Assembly (NCBI GenBank): GCA_964609385.1
Contig: CAZSSM010000041.1
Span: 1-64,000, forward strand
From: CAZSSM01 sp964609385
GTDB taxonomy: Bacteria; Planctomycetota; Planctomycetia; Isosphaerales; Isosphaeraceae
DNA length: 64,000 bases
Direction: 5' to 3'
The notes under the pieces are model-generated. The model saw nothing but the letters and a program-made list of their open reading frames with translations. It did not search any database and was not told where the DNA came from. Below are positions 7,795 to 17,579 of the stretch, piece after piece (within the stretch, counting starts at the first letter, position 1; every line of letters begins with the position of its first letter). The translations under genes were made by a program, and so were the position numbers.

Positions 7795-10302
7795 ATGGCT
7801 GTTGCATTCATCCGTCGGAACCGGCGGGTTTTTATCGCGGCACTCATCTTGCTGGCGATGTTCGCCTTCGTGATCAGCGACTCGCTGAACCTCTTCATCA
7901 ATCAATCTCAGCGCGCAGTATCGCGGCTCAACGATCCGGTCCCCTCCCCCTCGGGCGAGCCGATCTCGGCCTTCGGCGACCCGATCACGTTGTCCGAGAT
8001 CCAGGAGATGGCCGGTCAACGGCAGCTCGCCAACCAGTTCATGAGCCGGGTCCTCCAGCCGGTCCAATTCGAGGCACAGAGTCGCGTCCAACGCGCCAAC
8101 GACCAGGCCTGGACCGACATCGAGCGAGAGACCGGGATCCAGTTCGATCGCAACCGGCTCAATCGGATGGGCCCTCAATTCGATGTTCAATATTACTTCA
8201 GTCAGATGGCGAATGTTGAGAAACAGCAAGCCCGCTTTGACGAGCTCCTCAACGCTTTCAACTATTACGATCTCGTATCTCGTTTTCAGACCGCGTTTTT
8301 CGGTGAGGATCCTCAGCTTCCCTTCGGCGAGTTGGATTCGCGCTCGATGCTGGAAGCGATTGTGCTGGAGCGCAAGGCCGAGCAACTGGGGATGGAGGCG
8401 ACGATCAAATTGGGCCAGACCTGGGTTGTCGAGGTGACCGGCGGGATCGCTGATGCGAATGTCATCAGCCAAGCGTACGAGCCGTTCCGCACCCGGATTT
8501 CGTCCGATCAACTGTTCCTGTTCATCGCAAACCAGGTCCGGATCCAGCAGGTCCGTTCGCTGATTGGCGGCGATGTTGTGACCCCACTGGACGTCGTGGA
8601 TCCCTACCGCGACTTAGCCGATCGGATCGGCCTCTCGTTTGTTGAGGTGCCCGTGGACGAGTTCCTCACCTCCGAGTCCGACCCGATTCCCGATCCGACC
8701 GATGCGCAGGTCGAAGCCTTCTTTGCGGGCGAGACCGCCGGCGATCCGCCAGTCCCGTACCGGGAGCAGATCCCCGACCCAGAGCGCCCCAGTCCGGGAT
8801 TCCGGGTGCCGCGGTTGGCTAGGGCTCTCTACGTCGCCCTCGATGCTCCGGCGATCAAGGCTGAGGAGACGACCAAGCGGGTCACGGGGGAGGCGATCGT
8901 CGAGCGATATCGTTCCCGCGCCGACCGCTTTCTGCCGATCGATCTGTTCGCCGGGGACCCCGAAGCCGAGCTGACCCCGTTGATCGTGCCCGGCCCCGAC
9001 CGTGAGCGGATCGCCGACGAGTTGAAGGGGGAGTATGCGGATCGGATCGAGGATGAGGTCGCCCTCCGGATCGAGCAGGAGTTGCTCGACGTCCGCGACG
9101 TCCTCAACGATTTCTTGCGGGCGCGAGACGACGCCTTCGACTCGTACATGGATGAGTTGGCTGAGACCGACGAGGCGGAGTACGACCGGGTCTACGACCA
9201 GCTCGATGAGGCCCCGCTGCCATTGGCTACGTATCGCGGCTACGGCCTCGACCGCGCTTTGGGATTGGATCCCGAACGATCGGCCACCCCGCAGATCGAG
9301 GCTTGGCTGAGCGAACAGCTCAGTGGAGCCGTCGAAGGTTCCGAGTTCCTCCTGTTTAGCCGGACCGCGCGGGTCGATGAGCCTTCGGCCGAGCAACTGG
9401 TCCAAGAGATCCCGCCGCCGATCATTGAGCCAACCGGCCTGGACGCCGAACGGTTGGACCGTGCGATCTTCCGAAGCCGGGTCGGCAGCTCATGGGAGGG
9501 TAACCAGAACGCATCCATGCCGACGGTTCTGTTCGAGCCGGAGACCTTATACGAGCCCCAGGACTTGGTCGATGCGCGTGGGGTACGCTACGTGATGGTT
9601 AAGGTGCTCGATTCAGAGCCGTCGACCCCCTCGTCGATGGCGATGGAGCTCGATGGGATGATTGTGGCCGGCTGGGATTTGCAGGGGGCAGAAACCCTGC
9701 GCGACGTGGTCGCGGCGGCTTGGAAGCGGGACCAGGCGCGTCAACGCGCCCGGGAGCAGGCCGAGGCGATCGCCGAGCGCGCCCGCGACCTGGCCACGAC
9801 CTTGAAGGACGTGCAAGACTCGTCAGCCAGCTCGGTCCTGGTCGTCCCGGCCAACGAGTTCGACCGCGTGGTCCGTCGGAGTCTGCCGGTGTCCCGACTC
9901 CGGGAGCTCGACCCGTTCTCGGACCCGCCCCGGCAGCCCAACACGATTGCCGAGATGCCGATGGCCGGCCCACGGCTCTTCGAGGCCTACTTTGCTCGCG
10001 AGCCCGGCATCGCGGTGGCTCCCAACCAGCCCGAGACGGTCTACTACGTCTTGGAGCGGCCCGAACCCGAGCCGTTCGGGTTGGCTCGGATGTTCGGCCC
10101 CAACGAGGCTTCGTCTCCGATGAGCGCGGCTCCTCCCAATGTCTCGTCGGTCCTCCAGAACTTGCAAACGCTCCGCCGAAGCGAAGCCCGCGAGTCTTGG
10201 CTCGAGGAACTCTTGCGCGAGGCCGGCGTTCCCGAATTGCCCGAGGACTGGAACCCGCGCGAGATCATGGACCGCGAACCCGAAGACTTGGCCTCGATTT
10301 GA
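7795..10302 (+). CDS. Membrane-anchored SurA/PpiD-like protein
   Basis: 835 residues from the ATG at 7795 (MAVAFIRRNRRVF); upstream open frame lacks support. An N-terminal basic stretch is followed by one transmembrane helix (about residues 11-29, FIAALILLAMFAFVISDSL), an organisation like PpiD, with the bulk outside the membrane. The rest is highly charged, rich in Glu, Arg and Pro and helical in appearance, with SurA-N-like segments such as GEPISAFGDPITLSEIQ. I could not identify a clear parvulin (rotamase) domain, so chaperone rather than isomerase function is more defensible. Neighbours are acpS upstream and the DUF4912 gene downstream. Probable role: handling of exported proteins; this is inference from topology and family resemblance. 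Confidence 0.65.
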   Translation: MAVAFIRRNRRVFIAALILLAMFAFVISDSLNLFINQSQRAVSRLNDPVPSPSGEPISAFGDPITLSEIQEMAGQRQLANQFMSRVLQPVQFEAQSRVQRANDQAWTDIERETGIQFDRNRLNRMGPQFDVQYYFSQMANVEKQQARFDELLNAFNYYDLVSRFQTAFFGEDPQLPFGELDSRSMLEAIVLERKAEQLGMEATIKLGQTWVVEVTGGIADANVISQAYEPFRTRISSDQLFLFIANQVRIQQVRSLIGGDVVTPLDVVDPYRDLADRIGLSFVEVPVDEFLTSESDPIPDPTDAQVEAFFAGETAGDPPVPYREQIPDPERPSPGFRVPRLARALYVALDAPAIKAEETTKRVTGEAIVERYRSRADRFLPIDLFAGDPEAELTPLIVPGPDRERIADELKGEYADRIEDEVALRIEQELLDVRDVLNDFLRARDDAFDSYMDELAETDEAEYDRVYDQLDEAPLPLATYRGYGLDRALGLDPERSATPQIEAWLSEQLSGAVEGSEFLLFSRTARVDEPSAEQLVQEIPPPIIEPTGLDAERLDRAIFRSRVGSSWEGNQNASMPTVLFEPETLYEPQDLVDARGVRYVMVKVLDSEPSTPSSMAMELDGMIVAGWDLQGAETLRDVVAAAWKRDQARQRAREQAEAIAERARDLATTLKDVQDSSASSVLVVPANEFDRVVRRSLPVSRLRELDPFSDPPRQPNTIAEMPMAGPRLFEAYFAREPGIAVAPNQPETVYYVLERPEPEPFGLARMFGPNEASSPMSAAPPNVSSVLQNLQTLRRSEARESWLEELLREAGVPELPEDWNPREIMDREPEDLASI

Positions 10303-10552
10303 TCCCGGCCCGATCCCGATCTTTCGATCCGGGGCCGACCATGCGCGAGGCGCTGAGGGGATCGATCGTCGACTCGGCCGATGGCTCGGGCCGGCACAGG
10401 TGATTTGGCTCGAACCTCGGCGCGTGATAGCCTCAGAATTGAGGCGGGGCGGATTGGGATCGCCCCGCATCGTTGCCGTCCGGGCCATTAGGTTTGGGAA
10501 TCGTTTGAGTCCCATCCTTCGAGGGTGGCCCTGGAGGCGAGGAGGATCGGCG

Positions 10553-12178
10553 ATGCGGGTCGCGCTGGTGGGTTGGAACGTGAACGCGAGTTGGCCCGAG
10601 GCGCTAGCTGGCTTAGGCGTGGAGGTCGTCGTCTACGAGGCGACGACCGACGACCAGGGTGCTGGTAGTCCTTTGGAGGTGGCCTCAGCAGGCTGGACAC
10701 GGGTCCGCTGTCCGTACCGGGCCGAGGGCTCGGTCGAGGCCCGGACGCTCTCGTTCCAAGCATCGGTGATCGATCGCGATGGGTTGCTGGCCAATGCTTC
10801 AGGAGCAGGCTTCGATGTGATCGCCTCGTTGGATCCGCCCTCACGGGTGGCCGCCGGTGGCCTCGCGGTGCGTTACCCTGGCGCGTTGGTGGCCGGCCGG
10901 ATCGTCACCTCGGACGCGGCCGATGACCATGAGGCACCGACGGCCTCGACCTCCGGCTACGCCTGGCAGGCGCGAGTCGACCTCTGGTTCTGCGACCATC
11001 CACGTCTTTGGCCCTTCGGTGCCCGGTTGATCGCCCCCTCACGCGATTTGAAGCCCGGAGCAACGGTCCGGATGATCGCCGGAGGGATCGATGCGGATCC
11101 GAGGGAGTCGTCGAACGGGAATGGTCTCGACGTCGCGTCTTCGCATGATCGCGAGCCAAGGGCTCGCTCCGAATCTGACGGCCTCCGCGTGGCTTGTTGG
11201 CTTCCATCTCAGGCCGGTCTCGATCCGCTGTCCTTGGGACACGCCTTGGCCGCGTTGAATCGGCTCCGGCCGGGGTTGGTGGCGGTCCCAATGGTCGGCG
11301 GACTGGCCGCGACCCGCCTGGAAGGTTTCTTGCGGAGACAAGGGGTCGCGTTCGAACTGGTGTCGACCGGGGACGCCGCTTGGAACTCAGCTCTGGCCGG
11401 GGCTGATGTCGTGGTCGGGCCATCGTCGCATCCGACGACTGAGGCGATGCGTGATGAGGCGGCGCGTTGGGGACGGCCGATCGTCTTGATCCGCGAACGT
11501 GCCGAAACCAGCGTGATCCAACGCGCGATCGACCGTACGCTCTCCGCCCCAGAGGCCTCGAGGCGTCGCGTAGAGATCTCGCGGCGGATCGCGCGGCATC
11601 GCCGATCACCCGAGTCGATGGCCGCCGATTGGGTCCGGATCGTTCAAGCCGTCCAAGACGAGCGGATTCGGCACGTTGGCGCGTCGCTGACACCTCCTGA
11701 GCCGAATCAGGTGATGCTGCCCCGGTTCTCCGAGCCGGCCCGATTTTCCGGGACCCGGCTTTGGCTGACCCCGATCGGGTCTCGCGAGCTGTACGCCGCC
11801 TGGTCCTTGCGCCGCGAGGATGTTGAGGCGGCTGTCGGATGGTTGGGACGTGACGCCATCCACGCCCGGCCGATTCTCCGGCTCTGGGACATCACGGCCA
11901 TCCAATTCGACGGCACCAATGCCCACGAGCATCGGGACGTCCCGCTCGGCGAGATCGCCCTCAGCGCGACGCTAGGTCAGCGGACGATCCGCCTGGATCT
12001 CGATGGCCGTTCCCTCGTGGCCAGCCTCGGCCTGGCAGGCCCAAGTGGTGGATTCGTCACCTTGGCTCATGTGCCGCCGATCCACCTGCCGGCCGATCAG
12101 CCGACCACGTCGCGGCCGACCCGCTGGCTCCGACCAATCCGAGCGGGGCGTCTGGTCGAGGCAGCGACCTCCTCGTGA
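10553..12178 (+). CDS. GT-B-like glycosyltransferase domain fused to a DUF4912 domain
   Basis: 541 residues; the ATG at 10553 has GGAGG eight bases upstream, which excludes the longer open frame. Residues 1-370 resemble a degenerate GT-B (family 4-like) fold: N-terminal MRVALVGWNVNASWPEALAGLG, a linker, then ADVVVGPSSHPTTEAM with a following GRPIVLIRERAE segment where nucleotide-sugar contacts are expected. Residues about 385-525 match DUF4912, with LWLTPIGSRELYAAWSL, the hallmark ITAIQFDGTNAH, and a terminal SGGFVTLAHVPPI. DUF4912 proteins commonly sit beside GH57 and glycogen-type enzymes, and here a GH57 homologue follows. A role in storage or surface glucan metabolism is inference; the canonical catalytic Glu pair of GT4 was not evident. 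Confidence 0.65.
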   Translation: MRVALVGWNVNASWPEALAGLGVEVVVYEATTDDQGAGSPLEVASAGWTRVRCPYRAEGSVEARTLSFQASVIDRDGLLANASGAGFDVIASLDPPSRVAAGGLAVRYPGALVAGRIVTSDAADDHEAPTASTSGYAWQARVDLWFCDHPRLWPFGARLIAPSRDLKPGATVRMIAGGIDADPRESSNGNGLDVASSHDREPRARSESDGLRVACWLPSQAGLDPLSLGHALAALNRLRPGLVAVPMVGGLAATRLEGFLRRQGVAFELVSTGDAAWNSALAGADVVVGPSSHPTTEAMRDEAARWGRPIVLIRERAETSVIQRAIDRTLSAPEASRRRVEISRRIARHRRSPESMAADWVRIVQAVQDERIRHVGASLTPPEPNQVMLPRFSEPARFSGTRLWLTPIGSRELYAAWSLRREDVEAAVGWLGRDAIHARPILRLWDITAIQFDGTNAHEHRDVPLGEIALSATLGQRTIRLDLDGRSLVASLGLAGPSGGFVTLAHVPPIHLPADQPTTSRPTRWLRPIRAGRLVEAATSS

Positions 12179-12357
12179 CATGAACCGAGTTGTTAGATCG
12201 GCCGTCAGACCGACGGTCGATCATGGATCCAGCACAGCGATCTCTCATGAAGTTCGTTAAGAATCGGTGAGTCTCTCCCGTCCACTCAATCTCCCCCTCT
12301 TCGCTATTCGACCGGTCTGGGCGTCTCGCCGAAGTACCGGGAGTCGAGGTTCGAGCC

Positions 12358-13746
12358 ATGGTTAGCCATGACGTCGGTTTGGTGATCGCTTGGCATCATC
12401 CGCTGGCCGGCCCGGAGTCGTCGCGGTTTGAGTCATCGCGTCGGCTCTGGCTATCTACGGCGCGTTCGACCTACTGGCCAGTCCTGCACGCCTTGTACGA
12501 GGCGGCTGAGGCCGGTCATGCCGGTGGGCTCTGCCTGGCGATCAGCCCGAGTTGGCTGGCCTGGTCAGCCCTGGGGCCAGCCCTGGACCGATCCGAGTCG
12601 GACTTGCCGACCAATGGCTCGAACGGTTCGGCCGCCAGCGAATGGACCGATCCACCCTGGCGGGGATTCGCTGAGTCGACCTGTGACGGCGACCTCCGCG
12701 TGGGTGTCGGCCTGCTCCGCAATCGGGGCGTCGAGCTGTTGGCGACGGCCGCCAGCGAGGCCTTTCTGCCGGTGGTAGCCGACCATCGGCTGGTGGCTCG
12801 GCTCCAGATCGGGGCCGGTGTCCGGGACCATGAGGCGGCCTGGGGGCGGGCGCCGTCGGGTTTCTGGTTGCCGCACGGGGCTTATCGTCCGGGTTTGGAG
12901 GAAGTACTGGCCGACTTCGGATTGAGCTACTTCACCGTCGAGCCCCGCGCCTTCGTGCGCGGGACGGTCCAGCCGCCTGACGGGTTGCTTAGTCCCTTGA
13001 TCACGCCGGCTGGTCCGGCCGCTTTCGCGATGGACGAGGCGATGCCTGCCTTCGTGGCCGATCCGACGGACCGCTACGCCTCGGCCCCTCGGTATCAGGA
13101 GGCATCGACGGCTGGTCGGGTGTCTGTCGAACACGCCTCGCATTTCGTGTCCCGTTGGCGCGATCGGTTCCGCGAGGCCGGCGAACGCGGTGGGTCAACT
13201 CCACGGATGAGCCTGGTCGGGCTCTCGGTTCATGACCTGGCGGGCGCTTGGCGATCCGGCCCGCGTTGGCTGGTCGAGGTCCTCAGTCGCCTGGCCGACT
13301 CCGCAGGGCACGGCCTTCACCTGACCGATCCAGGGACACACTTGAGCCGACTCGGCAAAGGGGCGCTGGGCCGTCCAGGCACGACGACCGGCGGCCCGCT
13401 CTCGGTCCGGCCGGCCGACTCGGATTGGCTCTCACATGTCCGTCTCGGCCAGGAACGGGTCCTAGAGGCTTTGGAAGACCGGCCGCGCGACGATCGCCTC
13501 GGCGCGGCGATGACGCGTTGCCTTTTGGCGGCGCAGGCCTTGGACTGGGACCAGCCGCGCGGTGCGGCACCGCCGCCCCAGACCCGACTGGCTGAGGCCC
13601 GCGGCTGGATCGACCTGCTGACCCGACTCCACGCTGCCCGGGCCGCTGGGGCGGTCCCTGAAAGTTGGCTGGAGCCGCTCGAACTCGGACTCCCGCATCT
13701 ACCCGAACTGGAGACCGATCTCGATGTCCTGCTCGGCGCACCTTGA
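12358..13746 (+). CDS. GH57-family protein lacking the expected catalytic residues
   Basis: 462 residues, similar in size to GH57 alpha-glucan branching enzymes (about 500). Recognisable GH57 blocks: VIAWHHPLAG (9-18), GVELLATAASEAFLPVV (124-140), GRAPSGFWLPHGAYRPGLEE (163-182), FGLSYFTVE, and GLSVHDLAGAW...GPRWLVEVL. In active members the nucleophile is Glu in WLPECxY and the acid is Asp in YDxELFGHWW. Here they are His173 (WLPHGAY) and a Ser/Val-type residue (LSVHDLAGAW). It therefore looks catalytically dead, perhaps a carbohydrate-binding or regulatory partner of the upstream DUF4912 protein. Start is ATG at 12358 with a GGGAG/GAGG stretch 11-20 bases upstream. Family membership is fairly sure; function is open. 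Confidence 0.72.
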   Translation: MVSHDVGLVIAWHHPLAGPESSRFESSRRLWLSTARSTYWPVLHALYEAAEAGHAGGLCLAISPSWLAWSALGPALDRSESDLPTNGSNGSAASEWTDPPWRGFAESTCDGDLRVGVGLLRNRGVELLATAASEAFLPVVADHRLVARLQIGAGVRDHEAAWGRAPSGFWLPHGAYRPGLEEVLADFGLSYFTVEPRAFVRGTVQPPDGLLSPLITPAGPAAFAMDEAMPAFVADPTDRYASAPRYQEASTAGRVSVEHASHFVSRWRDRFREAGERGGSTPRMSLVGLSVHDLAGAWRSGPRWLVEVLSRLADSAGHGLHLTDPGTHLSRLGKGALGRPGTTTGGPLSVRPADSDWLSHVRLGQERVLEALEDRPRDDRLGAAMTRCLLAAQALDWDQPRGAAPPPQTRLAEARGWIDLLTRLHAARAAGAVPESWLEPLELGLPHLPELETDLDVLLGAP

Positions 13747-14246
13747 GTGCGATTGTGAGGTCGTCATCCCCTCTCCTGAGCTTCGCACGACCGACGCCCC
13801 AAGGTCCTCGATCATCGAGATCCTCATGGCCTTCTGAAGTCCGTTTAATGTTGCGAAATGTACCACAAGTGATCGGTGATTCGTTCGCTAAACCAAACGT
13901 TCGAAGGCGGTTCCGACGAACTCCCCAACACCCTCGGAGAACGGGTCGGATGTTTTTCTGATCGAGTGGCCGTTCGTCAAACTTCTCCAACGTTTCGAGA
14001 GCTAAACTTGCGTTTGTTATCGAAAACAATACCGTAAACAGAGCAATACAAAATAATAATGATCGCTTCGACAGTCTATGTTGGCTGCATGGCAGAGGCG
14101 ACAGTGGCCCGATCCGAGTTTTTCTCGGGCCGGTCGTTTTCCGCTCGGCTTGGCTTGTCCATCGCTCAAGTGCCGCAAGATACCGAATAGGTGACCTGAA
14201 ACGTGCTGCGAATGCTCGAGCCGAAATGTTTCGGCGCGAGCTCGGT
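13747..14246. other. Convergent intergenic region
   Basis: 500 bases between two genes facing each other. It has no supportable gene. It holds one strong palindrome (14106-14131). An antisense frame with a signal-peptide-like run enters here but continues as antisense of the GH57-like gene, so it was not called. Confidence 0.55.
14106..14131. terminator. Probable bidirectional terminator
   Basis: Stem GGCCCGA (14106-14112) / TCGGGCC (14125-14131) encloses a second, competing stem CCGAG / CTCGG around a TTTTT loop. Located between convergent genes, 360 bases after the GH57-like stop and 116 bases past the hydrolase stop. The tail GGTCGTTTTCC is only partly T-rich. Confidence 0.5.
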
Positions 14247-15197
14247 TCATTCTTGGTCACGACAGAGTTCGAGGAAGGAACCGATGGCCTCGAGGAGTGG
14301 TGGGCCGCCGGCGAAATAGGCTTCGTTGTGACCGATCGGCGGCAGCTTGTGGAACCGCTTGGGTTCCCAGGCGGCCTGGTAGAGTTCCTCGCCCATCTCG
14401 AACGGGACGACCTCGTCGATCGGGCTGTGGATGACCAGGACGGGCATGTCGACCTCGGCCACCTTGTCGAGGCTGGCCATCTTGGTCCGGACCAGCATCC
14501 GTGGTGCGAAGGGGAACAACTGGCCGGCCATGTCCGGGATCGACGTGAAGGTCGATTGGAGGATCAGGCCGCCGGCCTGCTTGCGCGTGGCCAGCTCGCT
14601 CGCCACGCCGCCGCCGAGCGACTCACCGTACAGAATGATCTGGTCCGGTCGGTATCCGAACCGTTCGGTCAGGACGTTCCAGGCCGCCTCGGCGTCGCGA
14701 TAGAGTCCCGCTTCGTTCGGCGACCCAGCGCTCTTGCCGTAGCCCCGGTAATCGATCAGGAAGACGCTCAGCGGCAACTGGGCCAGTTGGACCAGGATCT
14801 CATAGCGGTGGGTGATGTTGCCTGCATTGCCGTGGAAGAAGAGCAGGACTTGATCGCCGGGCACCTCGGCGGGTTCCCAGACGCCCTCGCTGGCCCGCAT
14901 CGGCCTCGACAGCCAGCCGTGTAGCGCGACGCCGTCCTCGGCCTCGAAGTGGGCCGACTCGACCTGCGGGGCGAGGCGGCCTTCGGGAGCCGCTTCGAAG
15001 GTCGGATCCGCCTCGAGTGCGCGGTCCTCGGGCGACCAGTCGCCGGCCGGGTACGGGTCTGGGAAAAAGATCATCCGTTCTTCGAGCACGACGAGCGTTC
15101 CCAGTAGGAGCACATAGGCGAACACCAAGACCCGGACCACACGGATCACCGGATGTCGACTGGTCGCCAGCTTACCGATCCGCGAGGCGATCCCCAA
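14247..15197 (-). CDS. Alpha/beta hydrolase, Bem46/YfhR type, membrane anchored
   Basis: 316 residues from a TTG at 15197, preferred because AGGAGAGG lies about eight bases upstream; an alternative TTG at 15260 lacks such a site. One transmembrane segment near the N-terminus (VIRVVRVLVFAYVLLLGTLVVL) is followed by ERMIFFPDP, typical of this subfamily. The hydrolase fold shows the oxyanion motif FFHGNAGN, DYRGYGKS, the nucleophile elbow GESLGG, and the acid and base in HSPIDEVVPF and GHNEAYF. Substrate is unknown: family members act as esterases, lipases or thioesterases. It is divergent from the phosphohexomutase gene and convergent with the GH57-like gene. Confidence 0.83.
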   Translation of the reverse strand: MGIASRIGKLATSRHPVIRVVRVLVFAYVLLLGTLVVLEERMIFFPDPYPAGDWSPEDRALEADPTFEAAPEGRLAPQVESAHFEAEDGVALHGWLSRPMRASEGVWEPAEVPGDQVLLFFHGNAGNITHRYEILVQLAQLPLSVFLIDYRGYGKSAGSPNEAGLYRDAEAAWNVLTERFGYRPDQIILYGESLGGGVASELATRKQAGGLILQSTFTSIPDMAGQLFPFAPRMLVRTKMASLDKVAEVDMPVLVIHSPIDEVVPFEMGEELYQAAWEPKRFHKLPPIGHNEAYFAGGPPLLEAIGSFLELCRDQE

Positions 15198-15408
15198 CGC
15201 TCCGACCTCTCCTGAACGAACTCCGAGACCCGCCTCGATTCGTGAACGGCCCGTTACCAAGGCTTGATCACAATACCCGCGCGGTGAGGCGGGTTGCCAC
15301 CGTCCGGTTGCATCGACGCTGTCGCGGTCGGGGGGCGGAGTTCGCTATCTTGTGGGGACTGGATTGGGCCGGGCAGGGGGGTGAGTGGGATCCGCGAAGG
15401 AGAGGCCG

Positions 15409-16794
15409 GTGAGCGGGACACGGATCGCGAGCGTGTCAGGGGTTCGGGGGATCGTCGGTGACGGGCTCGATCCAGAAATCGTCTGTCGATTCGTGGCCGC
15501 CTACGCCTCGAGCTGCGACGATGGCCCGATCGTGGTCGGCCACGATGGTCGGGTCTCGGCGCCGGTCTTCGAGCCGATCCTCTGCGCCGCGCTGCAAGCG
15601 GCTGGTCGCGGCGTCCTCCGCGCTGGCCCGGTCGCCACGCCGACGCTCGGCCGCCTGGTCGTCGATAAAGGTGCAGCCGGCGGCATCCAGTTGTCCGCCT
15701 CGCACAACCCGCCCTCGTACAACGGGCTCAAGTTCTTTCAGCGTCGGGGGATGGTCCTCGATGCCTCGCAGGGCCGTGCGGTCCTGGATCGCGTCGAGTC
15801 GGGGTCCATTGACTGGGCCGATTGGAGGTCTCTGGGCGGCCTGATCCCGATCGACGATCCCGACGCCGGCCACCTGGAGCGGATCTTGAGTCTCGTCGAT
15901 GTCGAGGCGATTGCCCGTCGTCGGTTCCGGGTCGCCTTGAACGCAGCGCATGGGTCGGGCGGCCGGCTGGGGCATCGACTGCTGAGCCGGTTGGGATGTC
16001 AGGTCGACCTCGACGGCGGCGTGCCCGATGGCCGTTACGAACACCCGCCCGAGCCGACTGAAGAGAACCTCCGTGCGTGGTCGGAACGAGTCGGTCGGAT
16101 GGGTGCTGACGTCGGGTTCGCGCAGGATCCCGACGCCGACCGCTTGGCGATCGTCGACCAGAACGGCCGCTACATCGGCGAAGAGAAGACGTTGGCCCTG
16201 GCTGCCTGGCGGGTCTGGGACGAGCGGCCTGGCCCCTTGGCGATCAACCTGTCGACCTCCTGGCTGACCGAACGTATGGCCGCCCAACGACCGGGTTGCT
16301 CGGTGGTCCGGAGTCCGGTCGGCGAGATCCACGTCGTCGGAGCGATCCAAGAGGCCCAGGCGGTCCTGGGCGGCGAGGGTAACGGCGGTGTCATCGATCC
16401 CCGTGTCGGGTTCGTTCGCGACAGCTTCGTCGGGATGGCCCTGGTGCTCGACCTGTTGGCGAGGACGGGTGAACCGCTCGGACAACTCGTCGATCGTCTG
16501 CCCGAGGCGGTGATGGTCAAACGCAAGGCACCCCTGGTCGGTGGTCGCGAGCGGCTCGCGGCGGTCCTTGAGCGTGTGGCCGGCTCCGCCCCCGAGGCCC
16601 GGGTCGATCGCCGGGACGGCGTCCGGCTCGACTGGCCCGATCAGATCGGTTGGGTCCACCTTCGCGGCAGCAATACCGAGCCGATCGTCCGGATCATCGC
16701 CGAGTCGACCACCGCGGACCGCGCCGGGGCATTGGCCGATCGCGTCGCCACGCTGCTTGAGGAGGGGAACGGAGCCGGGGGCCTCGGCCGATGA
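15409..16794 (+). CDS. Phosphohexomutase (phosphoglucomutase/phosphomannomutase, GlmM family)
   Basis: Interconverts sugar-1- and sugar-6-phosphates, supplying precursors for peptidoglycan, LPS or glycogen. Start GTG at 15409 with AGGAG six bases upstream (alternative ATG at 15385); 461 residues, normal for the family. Four-domain landmarks: SGVRGIVGDGL (10-20), catalytic phosphoserine loop SASHNP (Ser98), metal site DPDADRLA (240-247), sugar-specificity loop GEGNGG, and phosphate-binding RGSNTEPIVRI. It shares a four-base ATGA overlap with the HAD phosphatase gene downstream. The specificity loop GEGNGG is found in several members, so glucosamine, mannose and glucose specificities cannot be separated. 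Confidence 0.88.
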   Translation: MSGTRIASVSGVRGIVGDGLDPEIVCRFVAAYASSCDDGPIVVGHDGRVSAPVFEPILCAALQAAGRGVLRAGPVATPTLGRLVVDKGAAGGIQLSASHNPPSYNGLKFFQRRGMVLDASQGRAVLDRVESGSIDWADWRSLGGLIPIDDPDAGHLERILSLVDVEAIARRRFRVALNAAHGSGGRLGHRLLSRLGCQVDLDGGVPDGRYEHPPEPTEENLRAWSERVGRMGADVGFAQDPDADRLAIVDQNGRYIGEEKTLALAAWRVWDERPGPLAINLSTSWLTERMAAQRPGCSVVRSPVGEIHVVGAIQEAQAVLGGEGNGGVIDPRVGFVRDSFVGMALVLDLLARTGEPLGQLVDRLPEAVMVKRKAPLVGGRERLAAVLERVAGSAPEARVDRRDGVRLDWPDQIGWVHLRGSNTEPIVRIIAESTTADRAGALADRVATLLEEGNGAGGLGR

Positions 16795-17504
16795 GCGCTG
16801 ACTCTGGCTGGCCTACTTTCTCAATTCCGCCCCGCGTCGCCTTCCTCGACGTCGACGGCACCCTGCTGCCGGCCACGACCAGCTTCCTGATGGCCCAGCG
16901 GCTCCGGAGGCTCGGCCTGCTCAGTCGCGGTTTCCTGCTCCGCTCGGTCTACCACGGGCTCCAGCATCGCTTCGGCCGACTCCAGTATCGGCGATTGGTC
17001 GGCTACGCGATCGAGCAACTGGGTTCCATCCCGCTGGTCGAGCTGGAGCGCCAGGCCTACGAGACGTTCAAGGAGGACGTCAAGCCGCGGCTCTATCGCG
17101 GGGTCGTCGACCACCTCGATGGGCTCCGCGCCTCCGGCACAGACCTGGTGCTGGTCTCGGCCTCGCCGGGGTTCGTCATCAAACCGCTGGCGCTTTATCT
17201 TCAGTGTGTCGACGTCCTCAGCACGCCCGTTCGGGTCGAGGGCGAGCGGATCGTCGGGATCGGCGACGGCCCGGCCTGCTACGGCGACGGCAAGCGCGAA
17301 CTCGCCCTGGAATGGGCGGCCCGGCACGGCATCGACATGGATCAGGCCGTCGCCTACGCCGACAACTGGTCGGATCGGACCTTGCTCCAAACCTCCGGGC
17401 ATGCCGTGGTCGTCCGACCCCGAGGCGCCCTGAAGCGGCTCGCTCTCGAGGAAGGCTGGGATATCGTCGAGCCCGATCCGACCCCGGTCCGCGTTGAGGT
17501 CTGA
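16791..17504 (+). CDS. HAD-superfamily phosphatase, subfamily IB (SerB-like)
   Basis: 237 residues; begins within the stop of the phosphohexomutase gene (ATGA overlap), implying translational coupling. HAD motifs: nucleophile loop FLDVDGTLL with Asp20 and Asp22, motif II VSASPGF, Lys of motif III in GDGKREL, and motif IV YADNWSD. The helical cap between motifs I and II places it in the IB group with phosphoserine phosphatases and lysophospholipid-related hydrolases. Coupling to a sugar-phosphate mutase suggests a sugar-phosphate or phosphorylated intermediate as substrate, but this is inference. Confidence 0.85.
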   Translation: MSADSGWPTFSIPPRVAFLDVDGTLLPATTSFLMAQRLRRLGLLSRGFLLRSVYHGLQHRFGRLQYRRLVGYAIEQLGSIPLVELERQAYETFKEDVKPRLYRGVVDHLDGLRASGTDLVLVSASPGFVIKPLALYLQCVDVLSTPVRVEGERIVGIGDGPACYGDGKRELALEWAARHGIDMDQAVAYADNWSDRTLLQTSGHAVVVRPRGALKRLALEEGWDIVEPDPTPVRVEV

Positions 17505-17579
17505 GCCGGCGTCCCCAGCGGTCCGTTTCGGTGATTCCGGCAACCTTTGAGACTCTTCGGGGACGTTGAGCGGGTCGGA

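Noticed and set aside
10310..10345. Imperfect GC-rich inverted repeat after the SurA-like gene
   Set aside because: The stem needs bulges and there is no T tract; not enough to call a terminator.
12335..12360. GGTTCGAGCC resembling a tRNA T-loop
   Set aside because: No acceptor, D or anticodon stems can be built around it.
13283..14260. Minus-strand frame with a signal-peptide-like run (KRSLLFCIALFTVLFSI)
   Set aside because: Most of it is antisense to the GH57-like gene, it has no ribosome-binding site, and it crosses the probable terminator.
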